Shown here piece by piece: positions 29,527-40,320 of a stretch of 64,000 nt of DNA. The first letter of the stretch is position 1, and the number at the start of each line of letters is the position of its first letter. The DNA lies in the NCBI GenBank assembly GCA_038501625.1, contig JAZAYU010000921.1, positions 1 to 64,000 of the forward strand, written 5' to 3'. The stretch comes from Corbicula japonica. Its lineage: Eukaryota > Mollusca > Bivalvia > Venerida > Cyrenidae. The notes below the pieces were generated by a model. That model saw only the letters and a list, made by a program, of their open reading frames with translations. It was not told the origin of the DNA and searched no databases. Both the position numbers and the translations under genes were made by a program.

Positions 29527-32500
29527 TTACAAACTTTCATCTTCACTTGATTCATGCGATGAAGATGAAGTTATTTGACTTTCTTCTTCCGACGAAGAAG
29601 AACTTTCATCATCCTTATTTAACATAGAGTATTTATTTATAAGAATATGTCTAAACGCCATAGCATTTGGGCGCACTTCAGGTTTTTTAAATTTCTTGCG
29701 TTCATACCTAAGTTTAGTCCGGGTTAGTTTCTGTTCTTCTAAATCGGTGATTGTTTTTTCGAAAACGGACGGTAATGAAGCTGCTAATATCTGATTTTCA
29801 TAATACTGTTTGTTCGCAGTTTCATATTTTATAGCCGCTTCAGATTTAGCTGTTTCTCCTTTGTTACCAATTGCCTCCATTATGCGATAATTTTTCAACA
29901 TTTCCTTTTTATTTTTCAAACGCATATCGTTCATGTATTTATATAAATCAATTTTATGCGCGAATCTTTCAATTTCACTATCTTTTTCTTGTTTCACCAA
30001 TTCTAAATATTGAGAACTAACGTTTTTCACATAATCATCATCAGTACAATCGGCCGGTTGTATATAATCAGTTAAAAAGTTTTTCATTTCCTGGTTATCA
30101 GCCGGTTTTAGTTCACAAGGATTAATACATAACTTTGTAGCAAGTTTCTCATCTTCATCACAGTCATAATTACACCAAGTTAATAAATTTTTGAAATCGT
30201 AAGAACCAGCATCCTGGTTGTGAGGCATATTATATAAATTATGATTCGAATTAACGTTATTTCTATTAACATTATTTACGTTAAATGAATTAAAGGAAGA
30301 TAGTTTTTGTTTTGGATCTAAAGCGGTTTGATAAAATTGTTTGACATGTTCAGTAGTATCATCATCAAACGCATCTTTAACAGTATCAAAATTAGTTTCC
30401 GTGTTAGTAACATTACTGTTAGTAGACGGACTGCGTTTTCTTGTAGTTCGATTTCTTTTCTGTTTCTCCTTTTTTTTATTTCCACTACAACTGTTTTTTG
30501 AACAGTTATTTTTTTTTTTATTATTTCTATCGTCATCATCATCATCGTCGCCACCATAATCACCACCGCCAGCCCCACTAACTCCTTGATATTTCTTACC
30601 TGATCTAAGTGTCATAAAAACAGTATTATTATCGGTAGAAGTTTGAGCGGATTCTTGTTTCTTCTGTTGGGTTTTAGTTCGTGTTGGATTTGACGTTTGC
30701 TTTACCTTTTGAGCAGTTACATCTTTAGGTTCTTCTGAAATTGAACTAGTGATAATATCATCTGGTTCAGTTCGAATTATACTTTTCTCAGTTTCTCGTT
30801 TTTTTAAATCAGTCATCTGCGTTTTTAGTTCATGTAACGTTGAGTTAATAGAATCGAGGGTTGAAAGTTTATCTAAAATTTGAGTTTCTGATGCGAATTT
30901 ATTGGCTAAATTTAAATCGTATCGTTGAGTTAAATCGTCAACAGCTTTTGTATAAGTATAAAAATCTTCAGATAACTTATTTATAATTTCTTGATATTCA
31001 CGTATTTTATCATCTAATGGACTAATATCAATTAAATTTGTTATACTTGGAGGATTACTCAAATTTAAACCTTCTAATCTTGCTGTTACTTTTCCATTAA
31101 AACGTTCTTCCAAAGTTTTGTTTAAATTACTGATATATATATCTAATTTATTCTGTAAATTTTGATTTAACTCTTGTAATGTTTTGTGAAGGTTTTCATT
31201 TATAACTGTATGCGATGTTGCAGCTTCTTTCTGTATTATGGTGTTTAAAGTTCGATTTGACTGCAATATATGGTTTTCTAAAGCAGTATTTACTTTTTCA
31301 TTTAGCTGGTTAACGTTTTCATTAATTAGTGCCGGAGCATTTTTTGTGATATTATTCGCTTCTTCAAGGTTTTGACGTATAATTTCATTTACAACACGAA
31401 TATCACGTTTCAAAGAATTCATTTCACTAGTTAGTTGTTGAGTATTCTCTAAACTGCTCTTCAATTGATTCTCAGATGTTTGTAGTGATAGATTAAGGGT
31501 TTCATTGAATTGAGCATCCCGATTTATAACACCATTAAAATATCCATTTATACGACCGTTCATGTCTACAAATTCTTTGTGAATTGCATTTTTACTATTT
31601 TCCACAAGATTGTTAGCAAATTCAACGTTTGATTTTATATTATGTGTTGCAGCAGATATTTGCGATATTAAATTTCTTTGAACGTTGTTAATAGTTTCCT
31701 GACCGGATTCATTTAAATTGCCATCAACATTTTGAGTTGTTTGGGAAGCCTTTTGTTGCAATTGACCGTCCATTGTTGATAAAACTTCAATGAGTTTTTC
31801 CATAACCGATTGAATGTCAGAATTGATAATTATCTTGTTTTTCATTTGTTCACCAAAGGTTTTAATTTGCTCGCCCGTTTCTTCCACCTTTGTTTGTAAC
31901 GCGTTTAATTGCATTTTATTTGCTTCTGTTGTTGTTTTAGTGTATGAATTCGTTTGTTCACCCATTCTTTTTTTTGGATTCTTTACATTTGTAGATATTT
32001 TCTTCACATTCATATTCAAAGTTTTAAGATTTTGCATAACGTTTCTCATCTCTTTTTTATTTGTTGAATTTGCCTGTTCCACTTTATTCAATAAAGTTTC
32101 GTTTTTATCAATTGTGTTTTTAACATCCGTATTTATCTTCTCATAAGCTTGGTTTAAAGAAATGATATTACTTTTTATTGCTTCATTAAGACTGTGTTTT
32201 TCTTGTAAACTTTCCTTGGTTTTACTTGATATATAATCATTTAGATTTTGTTCTAATTTTGTAAACTGTTCGTTTAATTTCTCCTCAATATGACGAACGC
32301 TATGTTCCTTATAATTGTTTTGTGTGGTTTCGTTTATAGTATTAGGAGAAATGTGATTGTTAAGTTGTCTATAAGCTTCTTCCAGTTCTCTCATATTACT
32401 CTGCAATTTGAACATTCGCGTTTGATTTAAATTAAGTGAATTGGAAACAGTTTGTATCGACTGTAATTCCGCATGTACTTGAGAGGTTAGAGAAAGTATT

Positions 32501-34587
32501 TTGTCTTCCAGATTTTTCAAAGATTTATTCTCGTACGAATCGTTTTTGTTTGTAGCATTAGGAAAATCACGTACTGTTGATAGAGCTTTATAAACTAAAC
32601 CTTGAACATCTTCAAAATTAGGGTATTTAAATTCATTTCCTGTTGAATCCAAACTTTGTGTGGAATTAACAACGTTTTTTACATTAGAGGTTTTATCAGA
32701 TTGCAGAACGACATTTTGGGAATTTGTAGGTACATTATTATATGAAACAAAATCATCCTTATTTTCTTCATCAACGTTTACATTTGATACACTATCTTCT
32801 TTATTGAAGAGAGATAAAACCTGGTTACCTTCAGGTGTTTCCATGCTGATTGATGTATGTGGCTTTGCCATTTTCGTTGTTTTGTTTTTCTGTCTCCTAT
32901 TATTATATCGTGCCTTTTTTTGCGATAAAACATCAGTTTTATCATTTTCAATATCTTGCATTGATATTTCATCTAAAACGCTAACATTTAACATTGAATT
33001 CGTTTCATCCTTTTCCTTAACGTCCGTTGAAATTTTCTCTTCTTGAGATTCAAGATTAGGTATGTTTTCGGTATTGTTAATATCCGTATTAAGGAAAATA
33101 TCATTTACATTAATTTGTAGTAAATTAACATTTTCCGATTCATTTTTTATCGTATCGTTTTCGTTAGAAACAGTTTCATCCACATTTAAATTCACGGTGA
33201 CTCGTTCGGTTTTTTGATTGACTACGCTAGTTGTAACACTAGCGTATGATTGAGTTTCTAAAACGTGTTTATCGCTAGTTTCATCACTAAGATTGGACAT
33301 TTGTCTCATTGTTGTGAAATTGTTTTCAATTTTATTTCCTAACAAAGTATAATCTATTCTAGTTTGCGATAAATTATTATTAGAATAGAGTGATTTTACG
33401 TCTTTACCTTTCATAACTTTTTCATCATCGTAAGCAAAAGTTATATCTTCTTCAATCTGTTTAACTGAATTTTCATAAGTTTTAGTTGACAATGTAATAT
33501 CGTCTTTCATTTCTATAGAATCATCATTTAAACTAGTTTCAACTGTAAAAGGATTCGCTTCATCATTTACGTCTCTTCCTTCATCAATAACATCTAAAGA
33601 ATGAGATTTATCAAATTTTGTATTTGGTGATGATACATAAAAATCTTCATCCATAACATCACTGGGTTCCATTTCTTGAAAACCTTCATTTCTTAAAGTT
33701 TTTTTAGCGTACCTTTCAATTCTTTCATATGATTGTTTTAACGTTTTCGTTTTTTTATCTTTTAGATCGTTTTGCACTAACAACCTTAAATCTCGTTCAC
33801 TCATATCTTTTATTAACGTTGTAGATTTATATTTGCCTTTTTTTTGATTATTTTTCCTAAGTTGAACACGCAACTCCTCCATTTTTCTTTTCCCCAATCT
33901 TGTTAATGGTCCAGAATGTGTTGAAATGGATTCTGTTACTTGTTTATCAAGTTTAATCTTTTCCCTTTCTTTTATTTCACCATCTTTTGATGACTGAAGT
34001 ACTTGAGATCTTGTAACAGGTCTTAGTGTGGAATTAACCAGTTCGTTTTGTTTTCCATTTTGTTCTTGTTTTGATAAAACTACATTTTCTGTATTTTGAG
34101 TTTGCGAAGATTGAGAATTTTGTATGCTGTGTTTTTTGTTTTCTTTTAACGGTGGAGGAATTGTAATCTCTTGCAATGTCGATTGTTTTGCATAATTTTC
34201 CTTTGCACTATTTGTCCCATTACTAGTTTTTTTAAATGATTTTTGTGATGTATACAAAGTGGGTTTTTCTTTCATTATTAATGCTGTGTTTTGTTTTCCT
34301 TGCGATATTTTGCCTTTTGCAACTTTACCGGTTACAGGTTTTAATTCACTTTTAACGAGTTCAACATCCATTTGTTTGTTAGTAGGAAATATACTAAAAT
34401 CAACATCCATATTTTGTTCTACCGTGTGTAACAATTTATTGCCCACCATATACTCCGAAGATATTGATTCACCACCATCTCTTTCCATGCCATACATAAC
34501 ACTATCACCATCATCTAAATCAGGATATGTTACATTTGGCAATTCAAGAACATTTCCTTTCAACCGAAATGAATCAATGTTAGCCAT
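29527..34587 (-). CDS. Long coiled-coil protein, 1686 residues, probable tegument or structural
   Basis: Complete from ATG 34587. The first 650 residues are polar and disordered, with several Lys-rich patches and acidic stretches. Residues about 690-1290 have heptad-like Leu/Ile/Asn spacing with few prolines, as in a long coiled coil. A Gly/Asp run is followed by Lys/Asn/Arg-rich sequence (about 1340-1400), which could be a nuclear signal. The C-terminus is a globular-looking 200 residues ending in a Ser/Glu run typical of casein-kinase-2 sites. There is no signal peptide or membrane span. It is flanked by two other giant leftward genes, suggesting a virion-component block. I do not recognise the family. 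Confidence 0.8.
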   Translation of the reverse strand: MANIDSFRLKGNVLELPNVTYPDLDDGDSVMYGMERDGGESISSEYMVGNKLLHTVEQNMDVDFSIFPTNKQMDVELVKSELKPVTGKVAKGKISQGKQNTALIMKEKPTLYTSQKSFKKTSNGTNSAKENYAKQSTLQEITIPPPLKENKKHSIQNSQSSQTQNTENVVLSKQEQNGKQNELVNSTLRPVTRSQVLQSSKDGEIKEREKIKLDKQVTESISTHSGPLTRLGKRKMEELRVQLRKNNQKKGKYKSTTLIKDMSERDLRLLVQNDLKDKKTKTLKQSYERIERYAKKTLRNEGFQEMEPSDVMDEDFYVSSPNTKFDKSHSLDVIDEGRDVNDEANPFTVETSLNDDSIEMKDDITLSTKTYENSVKQIEEDITFAYDDEKVMKGKDVKSLYSNNNLSQTRIDYTLLGNKIENNFTTMRQMSNLSDETSDKHVLETQSYASVTTSVVNQKTERVTVNLNVDETVSNENDTIKNESENVNLLQINVNDIFLNTDINNTENIPNLESQEEKISTDVKEKDETNSMLNVSVLDEISMQDIENDKTDVLSQKKARYNNRRQKNKTTKMAKPHTSISMETPEGNQVLSLFNKEDSVSNVNVDEENKDDFVSYNNVPTNSQNVVLQSDKTSNVKNVVNSTQSLDSTGNEFKYPNFEDVQGLVYKALSTVRDFPNATNKNDSYENKSLKNLEDKILSLTSQVHAELQSIQTVSNSLNLNQTRMFKLQSNMRELEEAYRQLNNHISPNTINETTQNNYKEHSVRHIEEKLNEQFTKLEQNLNDYISSKTKESLQEKHSLNEAIKSNIISLNQAYEKINTDVKNTIDKNETLLNKVEQANSTNKKEMRNVMQNLKTLNMNVKKISTNVKNPKKRMGEQTNSYTKTTTEANKMQLNALQTKVEETGEQIKTFGEQMKNKIIINSDIQSVMEKLIEVLSTMDGQLQQKASQTTQNVDGNLNESGQETINNVQRNLISQISAATHNIKSNVEFANNLVENSKNAIHKEFVDMNGRINGYFNGVINRDAQFNETLNLSLQTSENQLKSSLENTQQLTSEMNSLKRDIRVVNEIIRQNLEEANNITKNAPALINENVNQLNEKVNTALENHILQSNRTLNTIIQKEAATSHTVINENLHKTLQELNQNLQNKLDIYISNLNKTLEERFNGKVTARLEGLNLSNPPSITNLIDISPLDDKIREYQEIINKLSEDFYTYTKAVDDLTQRYDLNLANKFASETQILDKLSTLDSINSTLHELKTQMTDLKKRETEKSIIRTEPDDIITSSISEEPKDVTAQKVKQTSNPTRTKTQQKKQESAQTSTDNNTVFMTLRSGKKYQGVSGAGGGDYGGDDDDDDDRNNKKKNNCSKNSCSGNKKKEKQKRNRTTRKRSPSTNSNVTNTETNFDTVKDAFDDDTTEHVKQFYQTALDPKQKLSSFNSFNVNNVNRNNVNSNHNLYNMPHNQDAGSYDFKNLLTWCNYDCDEDEKLATKLCINPCELKPADNQEMKNFLTDYIQPADCTDDDYVKNVSSQYLELVKQEKDSEIERFAHKIDLYKYMNDMRLKNKKEMLKNYRIMEAIGNKGETAKSEAAIKYETANKQYYENQILAASLPSVFEKTITDLEEQKLTRTKLRYERKKFKKPEVRPNAMAFRHILINKYSMLNKDDESSSSSEEESQITSSSSHESSEDESL

Positions 34588-34857
34588 TGTTTTACAAGGA
34601 CCGTAATTTGACGAATGGTAGTTTTACATTTAAAGAAATGGATATAACTATATAAAAATTGTAAAAAAAACTAAATACAACACAAACACAATTCATACAA
34701 ATTCAATATTATATTTTATTTTCCTGGTTTATTTTAAATTACAATAAACGCTTGTTATCAAAATAACTATAAATATAAAATAATTATATGCGTATTAAAT
34801 ACTTCTTACAATTGGACATTTCTTTCCATTTAACAGTAAATTTTGTTAACAACATGT

Positions 34858-37800
34858 TCATAAAGAGGAATTTATTTTCCTAGATTGAATCACTTTTTTT
34901 AGTTCAACTCCACACTGATGTCGAAGTATAAAGCCGCAATTGTTAAGTATTTCCTTAAAAAAACTATCAAATCTTCGACGATCATTTGTAAATAAAACGT
35001 TTTTTTCTCCCAACTTAAAGGAGTTTAATGATTTGTTGTATATAATCCCTAAAGTTGGCAAAACATACTTATCCATTATAAATTTATAATCTGGATATGT
35101 GGGCATCTTCGCTCCCGTTTCGTGTACTTTTTTAACGGTTCGAAATGATTGTTTAGTGGCTACAATCCATGATTCCATACATCTTCGTTGAATTATTTCT
35201 ATGTTTTTTTGTGAAGGATTGTTGAAGTTTGCCAACCTATATATTTGACCATCTCCCAGTTCGATTATTTGGGGATGACGGGTGTGAGTTTCGCCGCTCA
35301 TTTCTTGTTTTATTTTTGATACCGTTGAATGTTCTTGAGAACATTTTTTCATCGTATTATAATTCTTATTTATCGATAATATTCTACTCATATCCCTCTT
35401 GCAACTTCGTTCTTTCAAAATATTTTTCAATTTATTTTCCAAATCGAGTTTCTGTTCTTCTCTAAGTTCTATATTTTTTTGATTGATTTCTCTCATCGTT
35501 TTTGCAGTTTCTGTATCCTCCATGAATAATTTTGCGGCTTTAATTAAAGCGTTTTGTTCAGCCACACCAAGGTTTTTTAAGGGAACTGTATTTAGAGCGT
35601 TCATGTCTATATACGGACCTTCAGTATCCAATTCAGCGATACCAATACCAACTCTATGTAAATACTCTTCAACGGTTTCACCTTCCAGATATCTATCTAA
35701 ATCAAATTGATTATTTATCCAAGTAGGAACTGCTTGAGATGCTGGTATTCTTGGTGGTAATCTAGGATCGTTAATGTTACCCGAACCATAAATTTTCCCA
35801 CTTCCTAAATCGGTTAATGTATCACCTTCGTCCGAAGTTTCTGTGTATGAACTGGTTGTAACGCTAATATCCATGGGCGAACCGACTGACGATGTTCTAG
35901 TTTTTCGCATTGGATTGGTTTCCGATAAACTTTGATCAATACTCATGGCATCAAATGACGATGAGGATGGTTGTGTTTCGTTTTGAGTATTATTATTATT
36001 TGTTTCCGTAGTTGTAGCATCTAAATTACCATTATTTGAATTCCCATATGTTTTAGCTAGATTGTCTAAACGAGCTCTTTCGTTTTGATGGTAACTTCTC
36101 TCTTGTTCTAAAAATTCTCTTTCTTCTAATACATATTCATTGTTTCTATCTACAACATTTCTATTATGTTCGCGTATAACCAATTGTTCTTTTAAGGCTT
36201 CCTGAAATAATTTACTGAAAACGTTTCTATCATTCACTCTATCAGCATAGTATTGTAAATTCAAATCGGATCTAGTTTTATTAGACATAGATTGACTATT
36301 TTTAAGTTCAACTCTAGCTCGTTCATATTCCAACCTCGATTGTAAACTTTCTTTCATATGATAATCTCTCAACTTCATTATTAAATCTTTAGTAACGGAA
36401 TTTGAATCATCATCGCTATCCGAATCGATATCAATTAAATGAGCCATTGGCAACTCTATTAAATGAGTTCTCAAATCCTGGATTGTTTTGTCTTGTTTTT
36501 TGGTCCGTTCTAAACGTTTTTGAAAATGTTCGGTGATAGTTCGTACAAACGAAGCGAATCTATTTTCAAACGTTTTTATTTCATTTTTGTTAGTTTCTAA
36601 TTGTGTTTTTAGTTGAGAGGAAAAGAGAGTGATTAACTTTTCGTAATCTGCAATTTTTTTCTTCTGTAATTCAACGCGAAGATCTATATTACTTCGTTCT
36701 GCAACAGCGTTATTATAAATATCAATTTGTTTTCCCAACACATTTACTAATCGTTGACAAAATACATCTAGATGTTTTAAATTCGCTTCTAAGTCATCAT
36801 AAGCGGCTTTATCGACCATGTTAACTGCAGTATTAGATTTCTTTAATTTCTTAACGTTATTGCTCTTTTTAACCTGTTTACCCTTTTTGCGTTTAGTAGT
36901 TTTTCTACAAGTCCTCAAAAACTCCATTTCTTCATCATCCGACATTTGAACGACTCTCATATCGGACAATTTAAGATTCAATTGTTGTTCAAATTCTTTA
37001 TCCGTCATTTCTAAATTGCTCGTATCAACCGTTGTTTGAAAATTGTTAACCAATGTTGAATCGCAGTCATCCATTAAAGCTGATCTTTCGTACAAACTTT
37101 CATAACTAGGTTCTTGGTTAGAAGATGTTGTTAAAATTCGAGGTTTAGTTACAGTCAACAGGTACTGTTTTAAACTATCTACGGCTTGTTGTATCATTGT
37201 TTGACCATCTAAAATTCTTTTTTCTACTAACCCAGCGTGTGTGGATAAAGCCATATCTATTCTATTGTTAAATTCGGCGAATATGCCAGAAGAACCATCT
37301 TCTTTAGTTTCATTTGCCGATAAATCTATTCCTATTTTACGAATTTGTTCTAAAAATCTATTGTACATAACATCCATATCACCAAATCCAGCTTGAATTA
37401 TTTTGAGTAATGGTTCGGAATCTAAAAGACCAATTTGCATTGAATCGGCTTTCTCAGCCAAAGAATCTTGCACCTTTTTTAACGTTTCATTGATTTTATT
37501 CATATCTAAAATATAACTCTTTTTTCTATCTGTTTCTTGTTTACAAAATTTCCGTTTTTCTGATTCTTCTAGTTGTTGATTTTGAATTAACATTTTTGAT
37601 AAATCGCCCCATCGCTTTTGATGAGACATCATGAGCCTATGCCTACTATCTGCATCTTTTTTATCAGCATCCATATTAAACTGTATGTTAGGTCTACCAG
37701 ATTCTGCCATTTTAGAATCACGATACCAAGAAACATCCTCATAATCTTCTTCTAAAGCCATTTTCCCTAAACGAGGATCTCTCAATTGTTTTTCTTTTCC

Positions 37801-39819
37801 TTTACCAACACTTTTATTTGCATTTCGGTTAGAATATTTTTTTGAATTGAAACTATTCCTCGGTTTTTGCCTTAAAGAGTAAATGACAGGAGCTTCACCG
37901 GTTACAGTTCGCGTTGACGGTCTTATTATTTGAGGAGTTTTAACTGGTGGGTTGAATGATAATATTTTTTTTCGCAATCTATCAATTTCAACACTCAACT
38001 CTCTTTCATCCTCTTTATTATATTTTCTTTCTAAATAATGGTTATGTGAAATTGGCCCATTGCTATTCGTAGTTAAAGATGAATCTTCTTCTTCTTCATC
38101 ATCTGATATAATTATGTTTCTCCTTTTTGTAAGTTTAGGATTCGTTTGTTCGCTCTTTTTATTTCTAACTCCTTCTGTTGCGGTAGAGGAAGAATTAAGG
38201 GATTTATCATCAACTGTTTTTCGTTCAACTATTATAAATGGTTTTTGTTTCACCGAATCTTCAATCCTAGCCATTAAGCCACCATTTTTTATCTCTAACG
38301 ATAAGAGCTGTTCAACCAAATGACCATTTTCTTTTAAAATAACAAACTCAAGTTCAGTGTTAGATGGTAAGTAGTAACCTTCATAAGTTTGTGTATTTTT
38401 ATGATAAACAACCATGATAGTTTCTGGCTCAGGTATAATAAATGGAGATTCTTCCAATATCGTACTTGTAAAAAGGTAGTTTAACTTTTTATCATTTTGT
38501 GATGAATAAGAGGGTGATTTTCTGTTTCCTTTCTCATAATTGTTTCTGGATATGTAAGGAATGTAATCCCCGGTAAAACAATATTTTATAAAAAGTCTTA
38601 CTTGAGTTTCAAGAAAATCTCCGTTTTTACTGATAATATCTTGAATGCTAGAATAACAATTTTTCAAAACGGATGATTCCATTTGCGTTAATAGAGTGTT
38701 ATAACGGACTTCATTTTCCTTAGTCATTTTCTCAAACAGGGTTTCTATTTCTTTATCGGAACAATTTCCCTGTAAGGTTTTTCGAATTTCCATTAACATA
38801 TTTAACACATAAAGTCTATCATTTGGATCAAAAATATTGTTATCCTCTGTTATAGATAGAGTGTTAGTTTTAATGAAATTGGATATTTTGACAATATCTA
38901 GCTTATGTTTGTCGTGATATAATTCAGAACTAACAAAAATCTCCAAAGTGTTGTTAATATCTATAGTATCAAATGCTTTTTTCCATATGAAGGAATAGTT
39001 ACTCCAATTGGACCATATAGATGTTTCTGACGAATTGTAAAATGTTATTGGATTGTCGGTTGTAGTTAAATGTGGTGGTCTTTGGGACACCATGTTGTTA
39101 ATGTTAATGCTAGTTAAAGTCGGGTATCTCACTATTGTGTTCGTTAGGACTTTCAACAATAAACAAACGTGTTTTTTTTGTAATTTTAATTTTTTGTCTA
39201 ATTTATCTTGAACGTTTAGTAAATTAGACATTTTGGGTTGTATTCCTTTGTCAACAATGGACTCTAATTCTTTAAGCTCTTTTTCATTAATGGGTAAATT
39301 TTTATCATCAAGGGGAATGTCATAAAAATGTAAAGTTTTGTTTATGTTGAATAGGTTTGTTTTCGATCGTTCTTCATCTAAACGAAAATTTTCAATTTTC
39401 TTATCCAAATCGTAATTACTCAACTCTTCTTCTAAAGTTTGAACTTTCATCACTCGATTTTCTTTTTCTCGTTTTATGATAAACAACATACGTTGTTTGA
39501 ATGTTTTTTGTTGATCATTAGTTAAATCTCTACATATTATTCTATCTCTTTTGTTTATTAAAGAAAATAAGAACGTTTCATCATCACAAGCTTTCAAAAA
39601 ATCTTTAACCAAATCATCCAATTTCTCTATTTTATTCAGGGCGTATTTCTTTTCGTACTCATCGTTATCAGAATCATTTTCATTGCTGGTATTTTGTGAA
39701 TCAAATCCATGTAAGAATTGATTAACATCTTTCAATCTTTGAAAAAAATCGGGTGGATCTATTCTCTTTGGTACAACAAAATCACCCTTTTCATCTGTAT
39801 CTTCTTCGACACTCCACAT
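34858..39819 (-). CDS. Long coiled-coil protein, 1653 residues, unknown family
   Basis: Complete from ATG 39819. The N-terminal 550 residues look globular and charged. A basic segment with a short acidic/Ser patch (about 560-600) follows, then alternating helical and polar regions with likely coiled coils (about 740-860 and 1040-1260), a Ser/Thr-rich linker (about 1280-1370), and a C-terminal domain of about 200 residues that includes several Cys and Arg/Lys clusters. It has no signal peptide or membrane span. Size, polarity and neighbours suggest a tegument or capsid-associated role, but no family motif is visible. Confidence 0.8.
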   Translation of the reverse strand: MWSVEEDTDEKGDFVVPKRIDPPDFFQRLKDVNQFLHGFDSQNTSNENDSDNDEYEKKYALNKIEKLDDLVKDFLKACDDETFLFSLINKRDRIICRDLTNDQQKTFKQRMLFIIKREKENRVMKVQTLEEELSNYDLDKKIENFRLDEERSKTNLFNINKTLHFYDIPLDDKNLPINEKELKELESIVDKGIQPKMSNLLNVQDKLDKKLKLQKKHVCLLLKVLTNTIVRYPTLTSININNMVSQRPPHLTTTDNPITFYNSSETSIWSNWSNYSFIWKKAFDTIDINNTLEIFVSSELYHDKHKLDIVKISNFIKTNTLSITEDNNIFDPNDRLYVLNMLMEIRKTLQGNCSDKEIETLFEKMTKENEVRYNTLLTQMESSVLKNCYSSIQDIISKNGDFLETQVRLFIKYCFTGDYIPYISRNNYEKGNRKSPSYSSQNDKKLNYLFTSTILEESPFIIPEPETIMVVYHKNTQTYEGYYLPSNTELEFVILKENGHLVEQLLSLEIKNGGLMARIEDSVKQKPFIIVERKTVDDKSLNSSSTATEGVRNKKSEQTNPKLTKRRNIIISDDEEEEDSSLTTNSNGPISHNHYLERKYNKEDERELSVEIDRLRKKILSFNPPVKTPQIIRPSTRTVTGEAPVIYSLRQKPRNSFNSKKYSNRNANKSVGKGKEKQLRDPRLGKMALEEDYEDVSWYRDSKMAESGRPNIQFNMDADKKDADSRHRLMMSHQKRWGDLSKMLIQNQQLEESEKRKFCKQETDRKKSYILDMNKINETLKKVQDSLAEKADSMQIGLLDSEPLLKIIQAGFGDMDVMYNRFLEQIRKIGIDLSANETKEDGSSGIFAEFNNRIDMALSTHAGLVEKRILDGQTMIQQAVDSLKQYLLTVTKPRILTTSSNQEPSYESLYERSALMDDCDSTLVNNFQTTVDTSNLEMTDKEFEQQLNLKLSDMRVVQMSDDEEMEFLRTCRKTTKRKKGKQVKKSNNVKKLKKSNTAVNMVDKAAYDDLEANLKHLDVFCQRLVNVLGKQIDIYNNAVAERSNIDLRVELQKKKIADYEKLITLFSSQLKTQLETNKNEIKTFENRFASFVRTITEHFQKRLERTKKQDKTIQDLRTHLIELPMAHLIDIDSDSDDDSNSVTKDLIMKLRDYHMKESLQSRLEYERARVELKNSQSMSNKTRSDLNLQYYADRVNDRNVFSKLFQEALKEQLVIREHNRNVVDRNNEYVLEEREFLEQERSYHQNERARLDNLAKTYGNSNNGNLDATTTETNNNNTQNETQPSSSSFDAMSIDQSLSETNPMRKTRTSSVGSPMDISVTTSSYTETSDEGDTLTDLGSGKIYGSGNINDPRLPPRIPASQAVPTWINNQFDLDRYLEGETVEEYLHRVGIGIAELDTEGPYIDMNALNTVPLKNLGVAEQNALIKAAKLFMEDTETAKTMREINQKNIELREEQKLDLENKLKNILKERSCKRDMSRILSINKNYNTMKKCSQEHSTVSKIKQEMSGETHTRHPQIIELGDGQIYRLANFNNPSQKNIEIIQRRCMESWIVATKQSFRTVKKVHETGAKMPTYPDYKFIMDKYVLPTLGIIYNKSLNSFKLGEKNVLFTNDRRRFDSFFKEILNNCGFILRHQCGVELKKVIQSRKINSSL

Positions 39820-40065
39820 CGTTGTTGTTTTCCTGTTTTATATGCTCATGTAAGTAAAATTGAGGAATTGGAGTTTGTTGTGACAACGTTTAATATTTAT
39901 TATATTTGAACTGTTTCTCTATACCAATTAACATTATTAAAACGTTAATTATAATAGATTGAGGGCTGTGTATGGGAAATAACTGTTATACTAGAGACAA
40001 AAATCACAACTAAAAGTTATAAATTATAAACAAACTTATATTCTCATAAAATCACCAAAAACAAA
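39820..40065. other. AT-rich intergenic stretch
   Basis: Holds the promoter region of the 1653-residue gene. Nothing else supportable was seen. Confidence 0.4.
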
Positions 40066-40320
40066 TCATTCTAAAATACCAATCACAAGCAACCACAAAT
40101 ATTGACATTTTACACAAACGATAACTAACAAGTAAAAAAATAACGTGGAAAAACTGGTATAAAAAAGAACATGTATTAAATGAAAAATTATCTCACCAAG
40201 TTTAGTATATGTAAAAATGAGTATTGAAAATATGTTTATTTGATAAACCGGTAAAACTAAATACCCTTGCATAACAAAATGAACAACTTTAATGTTCAGT
40301 TCATATAAAAGAAAACCCAT
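40066..40320 (-). CDS. Possible small hydrophobic protein, 84 residues
   Basis: A frame from ATG 40320 overlaps the last 20 bases of the 603-residue gene on the same strand. The product would be almost entirely hydrophobic, with two or three membrane segments. T-rich intergenic DNA gives such frames by chance, and there is no clear promoter, so this is listed only as a possibility. Confidence 0.25.
   Translation of the reverse strand: MGFLLYELNIKVVHFVMQGYLVLPVYQINIFSILIFTYTKLGEIIFHLIHVLFYTSFSTLFFYLLVIVCVKCQYLWLLVIGILE

Noticed and set aside
30318..30578. 86-residue frame within the 1686-residue gene
   Set aside because: An alternate-frame shadow of Asp/Lys-rich codons.
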